NCBI GenBank assembly: GCA_964342155.1
Contig: CAYFEQ010000006.1
Coordinates: forward strand, 1 to 64,000
Direction: 5' to 3'
From: GCA-2701705 sp964342155
Lineage (GTDB): Bacteria; Pseudomonadota; Gammaproteobacteria; GCA-002705445; GCA-002716945
Length of the DNA stretch: 64,000 bases
The notes beneath the pieces are model-generated. The model was not told where the DNA came from, ran no database searches, and was given only the letters and a program-made list of their open reading frames with translations. Position 1 is the first letter of the stretch, and each line of letters opens with the position of its first letter. The position numbers were made by a program, and so were the translations under genes. Below are positions 33,617 to 43,084 of the stretch, one piece after another.

Positions 33617-34574
33617 TTTCTCCTTTTTTATCTTTTCGTATTAACTTAGCTAGCTCATCAAGTTTTTTAAATCTTGCTTGGTTTTTTCTCCAAGAAGAAG
33701 CAGTTTCAACAGTTGTGCCAGAAGCATATTGACCTGGTGTGTCAATGGAGCATGTGACCATGGTCATACCATTAATATGAACATCATCTACTATCGTAAT
33801 ATGTCCATTTAAACCAGCGCCGCCGCCAATTGTGCAATTTCTTCCAATTATTGTGCTTCCTGCTATTCCAACACATGCTGCTATTGCAGTATTTTCACCA
33901 ATTATGACATTATGTGCTATATGGACTTGGTTATCTATTTTTACATTACTTTTAATAACAGTGCTATCTATAGCAGCTCTATCAATTGTAGTCCCTGAAC
34001 CAATTTCTACTCCATCTTCAATAATAACATTGCCTATTTGAGAAACCTTCTTCCATTGCTTTTCATGCATGACTAGTCCAAAACCATCTGAACCAATAAT
34101 AGCTCCCGGATGTATGATCACATCATCGCCAATAAATGTGTAATCATTAACTACTACATTTGGGTAGATAATAGTATTTTTTCCAATATGAACTCCTTTA
34201 CCTATAGAAACATTCTCTGCTATCTTAGAACTTGGATCAATCGAATTACCTATTGAATCCTGATTATCAAGTAAAGCACTATTTTTTGAATCAACGCAAT
34301 CATTAACAATTCTAGAAAAAATATATAGCGGTTCATCAGTTATTATGCAAGGGACATTAATTTGTTTGGATAGTTTTTCAGTAGCTATTACAGCTGAAAG
34401 AATCGAGTCATTGAGATTGTTCAATAGGTGGCTATTAGCTAGATATGAAAGACCATTTTTCTTCATGTTAGCAATACTGCAAATGCAATCTACTTTGATA
34501 ATGTTAGTAGTATTTACAGTACAGTTGTATTTTTCAGAAAGTTCCTGAATTGAATATTCTTTATTGAGTTTCAT
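33606..34574 (-). CDS. lpxD: UDP-3-O-acylglucosamine N-acyltransferase LpxD
   Basis: 322 residues. N-terminal uridine-binding domain (about 1-100), then left-handed beta-helix hexapeptide repeats (about 100-280) and a C-terminal helix. It adds the second hydroxyacyl chain to the 2-amino group. VVNDYTFIGDDVIIHPGAIIG, IGSDGFGLVMHEKQW, and VDNQ/IDNQVHIAHNVIIGENTAI with the catalytic histidine are family sequence. It overlaps fabZ downstream and touches skp upstream by one base. Confidence 0.95.
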   Translation of the reverse strand: MKLNKEYSIQELSEKYNCTVNTTNIIKVDCICSIANMKKNGLSYLANSHLLNNLNDSILSAVIATEKLSKQINVPCIITDEPLYIFSRIVNDCVDSKNSALLDNQDSIGNSIDPSSKIAENVSIGKGVHIGKNTIIYPNVVVNDYTFIGDDVIIHPGAIIGSDGFGLVMHEKQWKKVSQIGNVIIEDGVEIGSGTTIDRAAIDSTVIKSNVKIDNQVHIAHNVIIGENTAIAACVGIAGSTIIGRNCTIGGGAGLNGHITIVDDVHINGMTMVTCSIDTPGQYASGTTVETASSWRKNQARFKKLDELAKLIRKDKKGENDE

Positions 34575-35086
34575 TATTCTAGTTCAGATATGATATCTTG
34601 AGTTATATCTAGATGATTCTTCCTATAAAGGGTTGTACCATCAGACCTTATTATTAAATCAAAATCATTATCTTTAGCATATTCATTTATGGCATTTTCA
34701 ACAGTTACTTTAATCTTCTCTAATTCAGTTCCTCTAACTGTCTCAAAATCTTTACCAAATTTTTCAGCTTCTGAACGTAATTTCAATTCAACTTTTTGAA
34801 TTTCTTTTATCAATGACTCTTTTTCAGCTTTAGCCATTACTTTTTCATTTTTTAAATATTTATTATTGAGCGAAGTTAATTCAGTTTCCATTGTTTTTAG
34901 CTGTCTTTGTCTTGGATCAAATTGTTTTTTTATTTTTGCTTGCGACTCTCTCCACATCGGTATTTCTTTTAGAATAACACCTAGATTAACTAACCCAATT
35001 TTTAAATCTTCTGAAAATACCGGCTTAGTCATAAATGTCAGAACAGTAATAAGTAATATGGATAATATTTTTTTATTTTTATGCAT
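34574..35086 (-). CDS. skp: Periplasmic chaperone Skp/OmpH family
   Basis: 170 residues. A signal peptide (about 1-25, ending PVFSE) is followed by IGLVNLGVILKEIPMWRESQ and a long charged, coiled-coil region (about 50-120), as expected for the trimeric jellyfish-shaped chaperone of outer-membrane proteins. The C-terminal AINEYAKDNDFDLIIRSDG matches the OmpH strand. Overall similarity is low but topology and its position exactly between bamA and lpxD make the call secure. It shares one base with lpxD and directly abuts bamA. Confidence 0.9.
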   Translation of the reverse strand: MHKNKKILSILLITVLTFMTKPVFSEDLKIGLVNLGVILKEIPMWRESQAKIKKQFDPRQRQLKTMETELTSLNNKYLKNEKVMAKAEKESLIKEIQKVELKLRSEAEKFGKDFETVRGTELEKIKVTVENAINEYAKDNDFDLIIRSDGTTLYRKNHLDITQDIISELE

Positions 35087-37453
35087 TTAAAAACTTCCTC
35101 CTAATGTAAAAACAACTGGCTGTGTATCATCACCGGTTTTCTTTTTAAACGCCTCTACAAACCCAAATGTTACAGCTCCTACTGGAGTAATAAAATCTAC
35201 TTGTATTCCATAGCTCGCTCTAAGTTCATCATATTCAAAATCATTAAATTTTTCAAATACATTTCCTATATCAGTGAATAATGATAATCGCATTGTTCTA
35301 GAACCAATTCCAAGCATTGGAGGTGGAGGAAAAACCCAGTTGAATTGAGCAACTGCAACAAAGTCACCTCCTATTGAGTCACATGTTTTTGCGGTACAAC
35401 CATGAGTTGCACTTGAATCATTATATGTTAATGGTCCAAGACTAGCAGCTTTAAAACCTCTAACAGATGTCGAGCCGCCTGCAAAAAACTTTGAATGAAA
35501 CGGGACTGATGTAGAACCAAATAGACCAGCTCCTATACCAACTTGAGTATTGAGTCTAAATACTGTATCCCAATCAAATAAACCAAATGTTTCAAATAAA
35601 TATGGAACATTGTATTCACCCTTAAAAAGTGCTGTAGTATATGCCGCTCCAGTTACAGGTAAAAAGACATCAGCAGTGAAAGAGTTGAGTACTCCAGTTC
35701 GGGCAAAAACAGTTCTATCTCTAGTATCATTAACGTATGTAGCTTTTAGTTTTGCACCAAGTGAATTTTTTCCCCATTCATCTATATGGTGAGTTACGAC
35801 AATCGGTGACCCCAATGTTGTAGTATAACTAGTATAAAGAAGATCGTAACCAATCCCAAATGAATCTGTTTCAGATATCGGAGTACTGTAAAAAACTCCT
35901 CCGCCAAATGTATCCGCAATGTATGTAGCTGTTGATGTAGAACTTACATCTGTTTCAGCATAAACAAGATTATTTGTTTTTGAAATTCCATCTGGAGTAT
36001 AATAAGGATCTGTATAATACAAAGTCAGTTTTTGAGTTACATTGCTTTGTGCTGCATCTAAAGTGATGTTATTACCTGTACCAAGGAAATTGTCTTGTTG
36101 AACTTTAATATTGAAAAGTGTTCCATTAGTATCAGACCAGCCAGCGCCGACTTTAAATTCACCAGATGCTCTTTCACTAATTTCAAAAATAATGTCAACT
36201 TGATCATCGCTATCAAAAACCCTTACTTTTTTTACATCTACATTGTCTACATACTTTAATCTTTGTAGCCTAATTTTTGATCTTTCTATTTTACTATTAG
36301 AATGTAAAGATGATTCAAATTGTCTAATTTCTCTCCTATAAACTTCATCATTTGTATTTTCATTTCCAGTAATATTGATTCTTCTAACTATAGTTCTCGA
36401 ACCAGGATTTACTCTAAATTCGACATCCACTATCTGTGTTTCGTCATTTATGATAGGAACCGCAACAATTTCAGGAAAGGCATAGCCCTTATCTCCAAGT
36501 AAAAAAGATAATCTATTTTTAGTTACTTCAATTTTAGCTCGAGAAAATAATTCACCTGGTTTAACAATACGCTTAACAGCTGCTTTAGCATCGTCTGGTG
36601 GGATTATGGTATTACCATATAATTTTAAATCACCAAATTCATAAACATCTCCTTCTTCTAAACTAATTGTAATATATATATCTTTGTTATTATTCGATAA
36701 ATTTACTTGATGAGATAAAATCTGAAAACGGACATAACCTTGATTTAAATAAAAATCTCTTATTTTATCCAAATCTGATTGAAGTTTTGGTCCGGAATAT
36801 ACATCTTTGTCTGACCAAAAATCATAAAATGCGGCTGTACCAGAATCCATCAAGCGAGTGATTTGTTTATAATTAAATGCTTTATTGCCTATAACATTTA
36901 TACCTTGAATTGTAGACGCTTCTCCCTCATCTATTAATAAAGCTACAGTTACCCTATTACGCTCAAGTGTAATAACAGAAGTGTCAATCCTTGCATCATA
37001 TCTACCTCTATCATAATATAGTCGCACTAATTCCTGCTCTACTTTATCAAAGATATTTTTATCAAAAGGTCGAGCTCTTGATATTCCCACATTCTCTAAG
37101 GCCTCAATTACATCATCAGATTCAACTATCTTATTACCTTCAATCATAATTTCTGAGATGATTGGTTTTTCTTTCACGCTTATAATTAAAGTATTAAAAT
37201 CTAAAACTACATCAATGTCATCAAAGTATTTAGTTGAATATAGCTTTTTAATAATATTTCCGGTGAGAGTGCTAGAAAAAGTGTCTCCTTCTTCAACTTC
37301 TGCATAGGAAAGTACAGTATTTGTGCTTACCCTCTCATTACCTTTAACAACAATCTTATTGATAGTAGTTCCATTTTCAGCATTCACAAATACTGGATTA
37401 CAAATTAATAATAAGAAAATTATTAGTGTTGTGCAGATTTTATATCTGCTCAT
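35087..37453 (-). CDS. bamA: Outer membrane protein assembly factor BamA
   Basis: 788 residues. Signal peptide (about 1-25, ending FVNAE), five POTRA repeats (about 26-425; for example INKIVVKGNERVSTNTVLSY and VRRINITGNENTNDEVYRRE) and a 16-strand beta-barrel. The barrel carries the L6 loop motif STSVRGFKAASLG and ends in VVFTLGGSF, an outer-membrane C-terminal aromatic signature. It inserts outer-membrane proteins. It overlaps rseP by 4 bases and abuts skp, the standard rseP-bamA-skp order. Confidence 0.96.
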   Translation of the reverse strand: MSRYKICTTLIIFLLLICNPVFVNAENGTTINKIVVKGNERVSTNTVLSYAEVEEGDTFSSTLTGNIIKKLYSTKYFDDIDVVLDFNTLIISVKEKPIISEIMIEGNKIVESDDVIEALENVGISRARPFDKNIFDKVEQELVRLYYDRGRYDARIDTSVITLERNRVTVALLIDEGEASTIQGINVIGNKAFNYKQITRLMDSGTAAFYDFWSDKDVYSGPKLQSDLDKIRDFYLNQGYVRFQILSHQVNLSNNNKDIYITISLEEGDVYEFGDLKLYGNTIIPPDDAKAAVKRIVKPGELFSRAKIEVTKNRLSFLLGDKGYAFPEIVAVPIINDETQIVDVEFRVNPGSRTIVRRINITGNENTNDEVYRREIRQFESSLHSNSKIERSKIRLQRLKYVDNVDVKKVRVFDSDDQVDIIFEISERASGEFKVGAGWSDTNGTLFNIKVQQDNFLGTGNNITLDAAQSNVTQKLTLYYTDPYYTPDGISKTNNLVYAETDVSSTSTATYIADTFGGGVFYSTPISETDSFGIGYDLLYTSYTTTLGSPIVVTHHIDEWGKNSLGAKLKATYVNDTRDRTVFARTGVLNSFTADVFLPVTGAAYTTALFKGEYNVPYLFETFGLFDWDTVFRLNTQVGIGAGLFGSTSVPFHSKFFAGGSTSVRGFKAASLGPLTYNDSSATHGCTAKTCDSIGGDFVAVAQFNWVFPPPPMLGIGSRTMRLSLFTDIGNVFEKFNDFEYDELRASYGIQVDFITPVGAVTFGFVEAFKKKTGDDTQPVVFTLGGSF

Positions 37454-38805
37454 GAAAATAACCTCAGAAAATCATTATAAAAGGCCAGTATCATAATTCC
37501 AAATAAAATTACCAAACCGATTTGTTGACCGACTAATTGAACTCTTTCTGAAATAGGATTGCCTGTTAAAATTTCAAAAAGATAGAACATTAAATGTCCT
37601 CCATCAAGCATTGGTATTGGAAGTAAGTTTAAGATACCAAGACTGATGCTTAAAATTGCTAAAATATATGCAAAATACACTATTCCCATTGTTAATGACT
37701 TGCCGGTATATTCAGCAATACTAATAGGGCCGCTAATATTTTTTAAATTAGCTTGCCCGGTAAACAATTTATAAATCATTTTTAATGTTAATAAGGAGTA
37801 TTGGTAAGTCAAAATGAACGAATGATGTACTGAATTAAAAAAAGAATAAGCTACTGTAACTTTGTATTGTTCCAGACTGCTTGTATCAGCAGTTACTCCT
37901 GCAAAACCAAATATTTTTTTATCTATTTCTTTTTGAGTAGGAATAAGCAATGTTTTTTGTTCTTTATTATCACGTATTAGTGTAATTTCTAACTCATTAT
38001 TAGGATTATCTTTAATAGTTTGGGTCCAGTCAGTCCAATTGCTAACATCTTTGCCATTTATGGATTGAATAAAATCACCTGCCTTAAGCCCAGCTAAAGA
38101 AGCTGGAGTATTTGGTTGAACCCCACCAATAATTGGCAATAAGTTTGGTTGACTTGGTTGTATACCAAGATTTCTAATAATATCTCCTTCTTTTTGCAAT
38201 ATCTCATCATAATTTATTGCTAAATTGATAGTATAATCTTTGTCAGTATCATCCTTTAAATATAAAGTTATTGGTTTTCTATCTACAGTACTATTTAAAA
38301 TCTCAATTCTTACATCCTGCCACCTTTTTGTGTATTGATCATTAACCTTATATATTTCCATATTATTAACTTGAAGAGCTAATCCAGAATTATGTATAGA
38401 GTCTACAGAATCAACTATTGGTTTAATTCCTGAAATACCTTTGAAATGGACAAAGGTAAAAAAAATAATAGCCAGTATCAAATTAAAAACTGGTCCTGCG
38501 GCAACTATAAGGAATCTTTTATACACATTTTGCTTATCAAAACAATATTCTAGATCTGAGTGTTGATCAGATACCTCATGAGACTCAAGCATCTTGACAT
38601 AACCGCCAAGTGGTATTAGCCCAATACTATATTCAGTATCATTCCCCTTAAATTTTTTAGTATATATATTTTTTCCAAATCCAATGGAGAAATTAAGCAC
38701 TTTCACATTACATAATCGTGCAACATAGTAATGCCCAAACTCATGGAATGTTACCAGTATTCCAATTGCAATAATAAATCCTAATATGCTAACTAAAATT
38801 TCCAT
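37450..38805 (-). CDS. rseP: Site-2 membrane metalloprotease RseP
   Basis: 451 residues. The zinc motif VTFHEFGHYYVARL (about 18-31) lies in the first membrane helix, with NLLPIPMLDGGHLMFYL carrying the third ligand (about 388-404). Between them are two PDZ domains (about 115-305), including PASLAGLKAGDFIQSING. RseP cleaves membrane-bound anti-sigma factors such as RseA after DegS and clears signal peptides. Four transmembrane helices are seen. Its start overlaps dxr by 17 bases and its end overlaps bamA by 4. Confidence 0.95.
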   Translation of the reverse strand: MEILVSILGFIIAIGILVTFHEFGHYYVARLCNVKVLNFSIGFGKNIYTKKFKGNDTEYSIGLIPLGGYVKMLESHEVSDQHSDLEYCFDKQNVYKRFLIVAAGPVFNLILAIIFFTFVHFKGISGIKPIVDSVDSIHNSGLALQVNNMEIYKVNDQYTKRWQDVRIEILNSTVDRKPITLYLKDDTDKDYTINLAINYDEILQKEGDIIRNLGIQPSQPNLLPIIGGVQPNTPASLAGLKAGDFIQSINGKDVSNWTDWTQTIKDNPNNELEITLIRDNKEQKTLLIPTQKEIDKKIFGFAGVTADTSSLEQYKVTVAYSFFNSVHHSFILTYQYSLLTLKMIYKLFTGQANLKNISGPISIAEYTGKSLTMGIVYFAYILAILSISLGILNLLPIPMLDGGHLMFYLFEILTGNPISERVQLVGQQIGLVILFGIMILAFYNDFLRLFS

Positions 38806-39997
38806 TACTTTTTCTTCTTATTAATTCAGTTGTGAATTCACGTGTTACCCTATCATCTTCAAGGATTTTATCTATAGAAGTGCTTTTTCTTACTGCAACT
38901 TCATTTAGAGCTTTCTCAATTATAACTGGAATATCAGTAAATTTTATCTTATTTTTAAGAAAATTGTTTACACTTATTTCATTTGCCGCGTTAAGTATTG
39001 TGGGTGCATTTTTACCTATTTTTATGGCATCATATGCCAACTCTAAACATCTAAATTTCCTTCTATCAACTTTCTTAAAAGTTAGGTTTTTTACCTTTAT
39101 CAAATCTAATTTATTCATAGATAAATTAAACCTAGATGGATAAGAAAGAGCAAAACTTATTGGAACTCTCATATCATGATTACTCATATGAGATATAGTT
39201 GCACCATCTTTAAATGCGACCATTGCATGTATGATGCTTTGCTCATGAATTAGAACCTCAATTTTTTTTGGATTAATACCAAATAAAAGATGAGCTTCAA
39301 TCAACTCCAACCCTTTATTCATCATTGTTGCAGAATCAACAGAAATTTTTTTTCCCATTCTCCAGTTTGGGTGTTTGGTGGCCTGGTTAGGGGTGACATT
39401 ACTTAATTTTGCTAAATTAAAATTAAGGAAAGGGCCGCCAGATGCTGTCAAAGAAATCTTATCTATGTGTTCCTCATAATAACGAGTATTTCCTATTTTA
39501 TAATCTAATCCTGACGCAAGTAATATTTGAAGAATAGAATTATGCTCACTATCAACTGGGATAATAAGAGACTTAGATTTTTTTGCAGCTCTAATTAATA
39601 AATCTCCTGACATTATCAAAGATTCTTTGTTTGCAAGGAATACTGTTTTTCCTGCTTTGATCGCATAATATGTTGGTTCCAAAGCGGCAGAGCCTACAAT
39701 AGCAGACATGACACTATTACAGCCTTTATGCGTTGATACATAAAGCAATTCTTTAAGACCACATAAGATTTTAGTTTTGTATCTGTTTTTTTTGCATAAG
39801 GCTTCTAGTTTTTCAGCACTAGCTGGGCATACTAATACGGCATATTTAGGCTTATATAATTTAATTTGATTAAATAATATTTTGAAATTGGATTTTGCTG
39901 TAAGTGCAAAAATTTGATAATTTTTTGCAGTTTTTGAAATTACTGATAAAGTATTTATCCCAATCGTACTTGTTGAGCCTAGTATAGTTATTTTCAT
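38789..39997 (-). CDS. dxr: 1-deoxy-D-xylulose 5-phosphate reductoisomerase
   Basis: 402 residues with the start at 39997, which overlaps the cdsA stop (TAATG) and matches the family start MKITILGST. It makes MEP from DXP using NADPH. The nucleotide loop reads LGSTSTIG where most relatives have LGSTGSIG, a modest change. PVDSEHNSILQ with the metal-binding Asp and Glu (about 147-157), LTASGGPFL and HPNWRMGKKISVDSATMMNKGLE are all present. ispD and ispF, two later steps in this pathway, are encoded at 17.7-18.9 kb. Confidence 0.96.
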   Translation of the reverse strand: MKITILGSTSTIGINTLSVISKTAKNYQIFALTAKSNFKILFNQIKLYKPKYAVLVCPASAEKLEALCKKNRYKTKILCGLKELLYVSTHKGCNSVMSAIVGSAALEPTYYAIKAGKTVFLANKESLIMSGDLLIRAAKKSKSLIIPVDSEHNSILQILLASGLDYKIGNTRYYEEHIDKISLTASGGPFLNFNLAKLSNVTPNQATKHPNWRMGKKISVDSATMMNKGLELIEAHLLFGINPKKIEVLIHEQSIIHAMVAFKDGATISHMSNHDMRVPISFALSYPSRFNLSMNKLDLIKVKNLTFKKVDRRKFRCLELAYDAIKIGKNAPTILNAANEISVNNFLKNKIKFTDIPVIIEKALNEVAVRKSTSIDKILEDDRVTREFTTELIRRKSNGNFS

Positions 39998-40848
39998 TAG
40001 AGGAACAACCATAATTGAAAAATAGGTATGACTGGTAAATAGCTATCAATCCTGTCTAATATGCCCCCATGTCCAGGTAAAATACTTCCTGTGTCCTTAA
40101 CTGCATAAAATCTTTTTATTGAGCTAATGAACAAATCTCCTAGACTAGTAAAAACACAACATATTAAAATAAATAAAAAATCTATGATTAAAAACTCTAT
40201 ATTCAAAAAATATATCAATATAATATAAGCTATTACAATAGGGAATATCAATGATGATAAAAACCCTTCAACTGTTTTATTGGGACTTATTCTTGGACAT
40301 AATGGAATTGAACCAAAATTTTTTCCTACAATATATGCGGAAGTATCGGAGAATGACACTAATATAAATAAAAAAATGAAATAATAATTTAAATTATCCC
40401 CAATTGATTGATGAGAAAATATTAATCCTCTAGTATCTGTCAAAAGGGTGGCATCAGATAAATTAAAAGATAGCAACAAATACCAAGAGCATAACATCAC
40501 AAAAGATGCCAATAGAATTGGAAAGTTTTGAAGAGTGTATTTAATGGTTCTAGATCCAAACAACATATCTAGAGAAACAATAGCCCAAAATAAAAGATAT
40601 ATGGTGTTGATAGTGGTTGTTAGGTTGAAATTACTAAAGTTAATTAATAAGGCCATTGAAGAAATAAATAGAATTAATATAATTTTTCTCTTCATAGGAT
40701 CAACATTCATTACACCTATCCATTCATTAAATGCCAATATAGCAATGATTGAAAGAATTAAACCAAATACTATAGGATTAAAAAAGACTAATACTATAAT
40801 AAAAAAACCAGCTAGAAAAATAGCTGTTATAGTTCTGTTAAACATCAT
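39997..40848 (-). CDS. cdsA: Phosphatidate cytidylyltransferase
   Basis: 283 residues with eight hydrophobic segments. Uses CTP and phosphatidate to make CDP-diacylglycerol, the precursor of all phospholipids. The C-terminal signature GDLFISSIKRFYAVKDTGSI then LPGHGGILDRIDS matches the family PROSITE-type pattern (S-x-x-K-R-x4-K-D-x-x-x-x-x-P-G-H-G-G-x-x-D-R). Also ICPRISPNKTVEG precedes it. It overlaps uppS by 11 bases and dxr by 1. The start could be one codon later (MFNRT). Confidence 0.94.
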   Translation of the reverse strand: MMFNRTITAIFLAGFFIIVLVFFNPIVFGLILSIIAILAFNEWIGVMNVDPMKRKIILILFISSMALLINFSNFNLTTTINTIYLLFWAIVSLDMLFGSRTIKYTLQNFPILLASFVMLCSWYLLLSFNLSDATLLTDTRGLIFSHQSIGDNLNYYFIFLFILVSFSDTSAYIVGKNFGSIPLCPRISPNKTVEGFLSSLIFPIVIAYIILIYFLNIEFLIIDFLFILICCVFTSLGDLFISSIKRFYAVKDTGSILPGHGGILDRIDSYLPVIPIFQLWLFL

Positions 40849-41569
40849 TTTTTACTGATGATTTATCTTGACCGAGTGCCCCAAACTTTCTTTCTCTTTC
40901 TTGAAACCATTTTATAGCTTGATCTAAATCAGATATATCAAAATCCGGCCATAAACATTCAGTAAAATATAATTCTGTATAGGCATGTTGCCACAATAAA
41001 AAATTACTTAATCTATATTCTCCGCCAGTTCTAATGAGAAGATCGGGGCAATTTGAATAGGTTGAGAGATATTTTTCTATGTTATCTTCTGTTATGTCAG
41101 CTATATCAATTTTATATTTTTTTTCTTCAGCCAACTTTCTAAAAGCATTTAGTAGATCCCAACGGCCTCCATAATTTACAGCGAGATTAAGAATCATCCC
41201 GGTATTGGAGTTTGTTAATTCTTCAGCATAACGTATCCTGCCTATTAATGTTTTTGAAAAATTTTCATAATTTCCGATAAACTTGATTTTAATATTATTA
41301 CCATCCAACTCAGAAATATATTCATCTATAGATTTCTTAAATAAAGTCATTAAAAAATCTACTTCATAGTTTGGCCTTTTCCAATTCTCACTACTAAATG
41401 CAAAAAGAGTTAATTGCGATATTTGTCTTACTGAACAGGCGCGAACAATTTTAGTAATAACTTTCACTCCATTTCGGTGACCATATGCTCTTGGCATATT
41501 TCTTTGTTGGGCCCACCTTCCGTTGCCATCCATAATTATTGAGATATGCTTAAGGGGTTTATTTGTCAT
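40838..41569 (-). CDS. uppS: Undecaprenyl diphosphate synthase
   Basis: 243 residues, cis-prenyltransferase. It builds the C55 carrier for peptidoglycan and other wall polymers. ISIIMDGNGRWAQQRNMPRAYGH (about 9-31) with the catalytic aspartate, LTLFAFSSENWKRP (about 55-68), NLAVNYGGRWDL (about 140-151) and LLIRTGGEYRLSNFLLWQHAYTELYFTECLWPDF are unmistakable. It follows frr by 2 bases and overlaps cdsA. Confidence 0.97.
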   Translation of the reverse strand: MTNKPLKHISIIMDGNGRWAQQRNMPRAYGHRNGVKVITKIVRACSVRQISQLTLFAFSSENWKRPNYEVDFLMTLFKKSIDEYISELDGNNIKIKFIGNYENFSKTLIGRIRYAEELTNSNTGMILNLAVNYGGRWDLLNAFRKLAEEKKYKIDIADITEDNIEKYLSTYSNCPDLLIRTGGEYRLSNFLLWQHAYTELYFTECLWPDFDISDLDQAIKWFQERERKFGALGQDKSSVKNDV

Positions 41570-41571
41570 GC

Positions 41572-42129
41572 TTAGACTTCGCTAATTTCAGTTATCTTTT
41601 TAGATATGACTTCTTCGGATGTTTTAATATATTTATCAGTCAATTCCTGAATTTCAATTGTATAATCTCTTTCAAAATCTTTTGAAATCTTTTTATCTTT
41701 TTCTAAATTACTGATTGAAGTATTAGTATTTCTTCGTATATTTCTGAGAACAATTTTTGTATTTTCTCCTTCTTTCTTTACAACTTTTATTAATTCCTCT
41801 CTTCTATCTTGTGTGAGTGGGGGAATTTTTATATGAATATTCATCCCATTAACGGTTGGAGTTAATCCTAATCCAGATTCATGAATGGCTTTTTCAATAG
41901 ATTGAATAGCGTTTTTATCCCATACATTTAAAGTAATTGTTGATCCATCAGTCACACTTATATTAGCTAATTGTTTCAATGGTGTTTTTACATCAAAATA
42001 ATCAGCTTCTACTTGATCTAACATGCTAGGGTTAGGTCTTCCTGCTCTGATCTTCCCTAATGATTGATGTAATGAATCAATAGATTTAATCATCAAATTA
42101 TCAGTTTCTTTTTTTATTTCTTCAAACAT
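41572..42129 (-). CDS. frr: Ribosome recycling factor
   Basis: 185 residues, the usual length. RRF releases ribosomes from mRNA after termination with EF-G. SLGKIRAGRPNPSMLDQVEADYF (about 24-46), a DGSTITLNVWDKNAIQSIEKAI run, IPPLTQDRREELIKVVKKEGENTK and the C-terminal helical IQELTDKYI are classic. It is followed 2 bases later by uppS. Upstream is an 81-base gap to tsf, where pyrH would normally lie in gammaproteobacteria. Confidence 0.97.
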   Translation of the reverse strand: MFEEIKKETDNLMIKSIDSLHQSLGKIRAGRPNPSMLDQVEADYFDVKTPLKQLANISVTDGSTITLNVWDKNAIQSIEKAIHESGLGLTPTVNGMNIHIKIPPLTQDRREELIKVVKKEGENTKIVLRNIRRNTNTSISNLEKDKKISKDFERDYTIEIQELTDKYIKTSEEVISKKITEISEV

Positions 42130-42209
42130 AATTATAGAGTTTTAAATATCTATTTTATCATCATAGAGTATATTTTTTAAGTTTTTATAGAGGATATAAT
42201 AATTAGGTA

Positions 42210-43076
42210 TTACTTAATTTGGTTATAGACTTCTTGTGCAAAATCATCCTTTCCTTTATCAATCCCTTCTCCCAGTTGATAACGAACAAAACTGACTATT
42301 TTATTATTTTTTATTATTTTTTTTAAGGTTGTAGTATCGTCTTTTATAAAAGGCTGATTAAGGAGAGTATTACTGTCTAAAAATTTTTTAATTTTACCAT
42401 CCAAAATATTCCGCTTTATGTCATCTTTTTTGTTTATTTTATCCAGCTCAGATTTATAAACTTCTTTCTCTGTAGCCAAGATTTTTTTATCCACAGAGTC
42501 ATGATCAATAGCTATTGGGTTTGATGCTACAATTTGCATTGAAATATCTTTACAAAGACTTTCATCTTTTTTTTCTAAAACAACAACAGCACCAATTTTT
42601 CCATTATGTACATATCCCCCAATAAAATTATTTGTTTGTTCTTGCAATATATACCTTCTTATACGTATATTTTCACCAAGTTTAGTTATTATATTTTTTC
42701 TTGTATTTTCTATATCTTCATATGTATCTGAGCTCTTATCTATATTAAACTCTTTAAAATTAGGAATATTAGATGATAATATTTTTGAAGCTATAGTTTC
42801 TACAAAACCCCTAAAATCATCACTCCGGGCTACAAAATCTGTTTCTGAGTTTACCTCAATTAAAAGAAATTTACTTTTATTTACATGTAAATGAATTAAT
42901 CCTTCAGCTGCAGTTCGAGCAGATTTTTTATCTGCTTTTACACCTTCTTCTGATCTCATCAGCTTGATGGCCTTATCTAAATCACCTTCTGCTTTTTTTA
43001 AATACTTTTTACAGTCTAAAATCCCAGCTCCAGTTATATCCCTAAGATCTCTCAAAAGATTTAAATCTTCTTTCAT
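42210..43076 (-). CDS. tsf: Translation elongation factor Ts
   Basis: 288 residues. Nucleotide exchange factor for EF-Tu. The signature LRDLRDITGAGILDCKKYLKKAEGDLDKAI (about 6-35) covers the UBA-like N-terminal domain, and EVNSETDFVARSDDF (about 74-88) is the second EF-Ts pattern, followed by the coiled core. It lies 8 bases after rpsB, the conserved rpsB-tsf pair. Confidence 0.97.
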   Translation of the reverse strand: MKEDLNLLRDLRDITGAGILDCKKYLKKAEGDLDKAIKLMRSEEGVKADKKSARTAAEGLIHLHVNKSKFLLIEVNSETDFVARSDDFRGFVETIASKILSSNIPNFKEFNIDKSSDTYEDIENTRKNIITKLGENIRIRRYILQEQTNNFIGGYVHNGKIGAVVVLEKKDESLCKDISMQIVASNPIAIDHDSVDKKILATEKEVYKSELDKINKKDDIKRNILDGKIKKFLDSNTLLNQPFIKDDTTTLKKIIKNNKIVSFVRYQLGEGIDKGKDDFAQEVYNQIK

Positions 43077-43084
43077 TGTTATCC

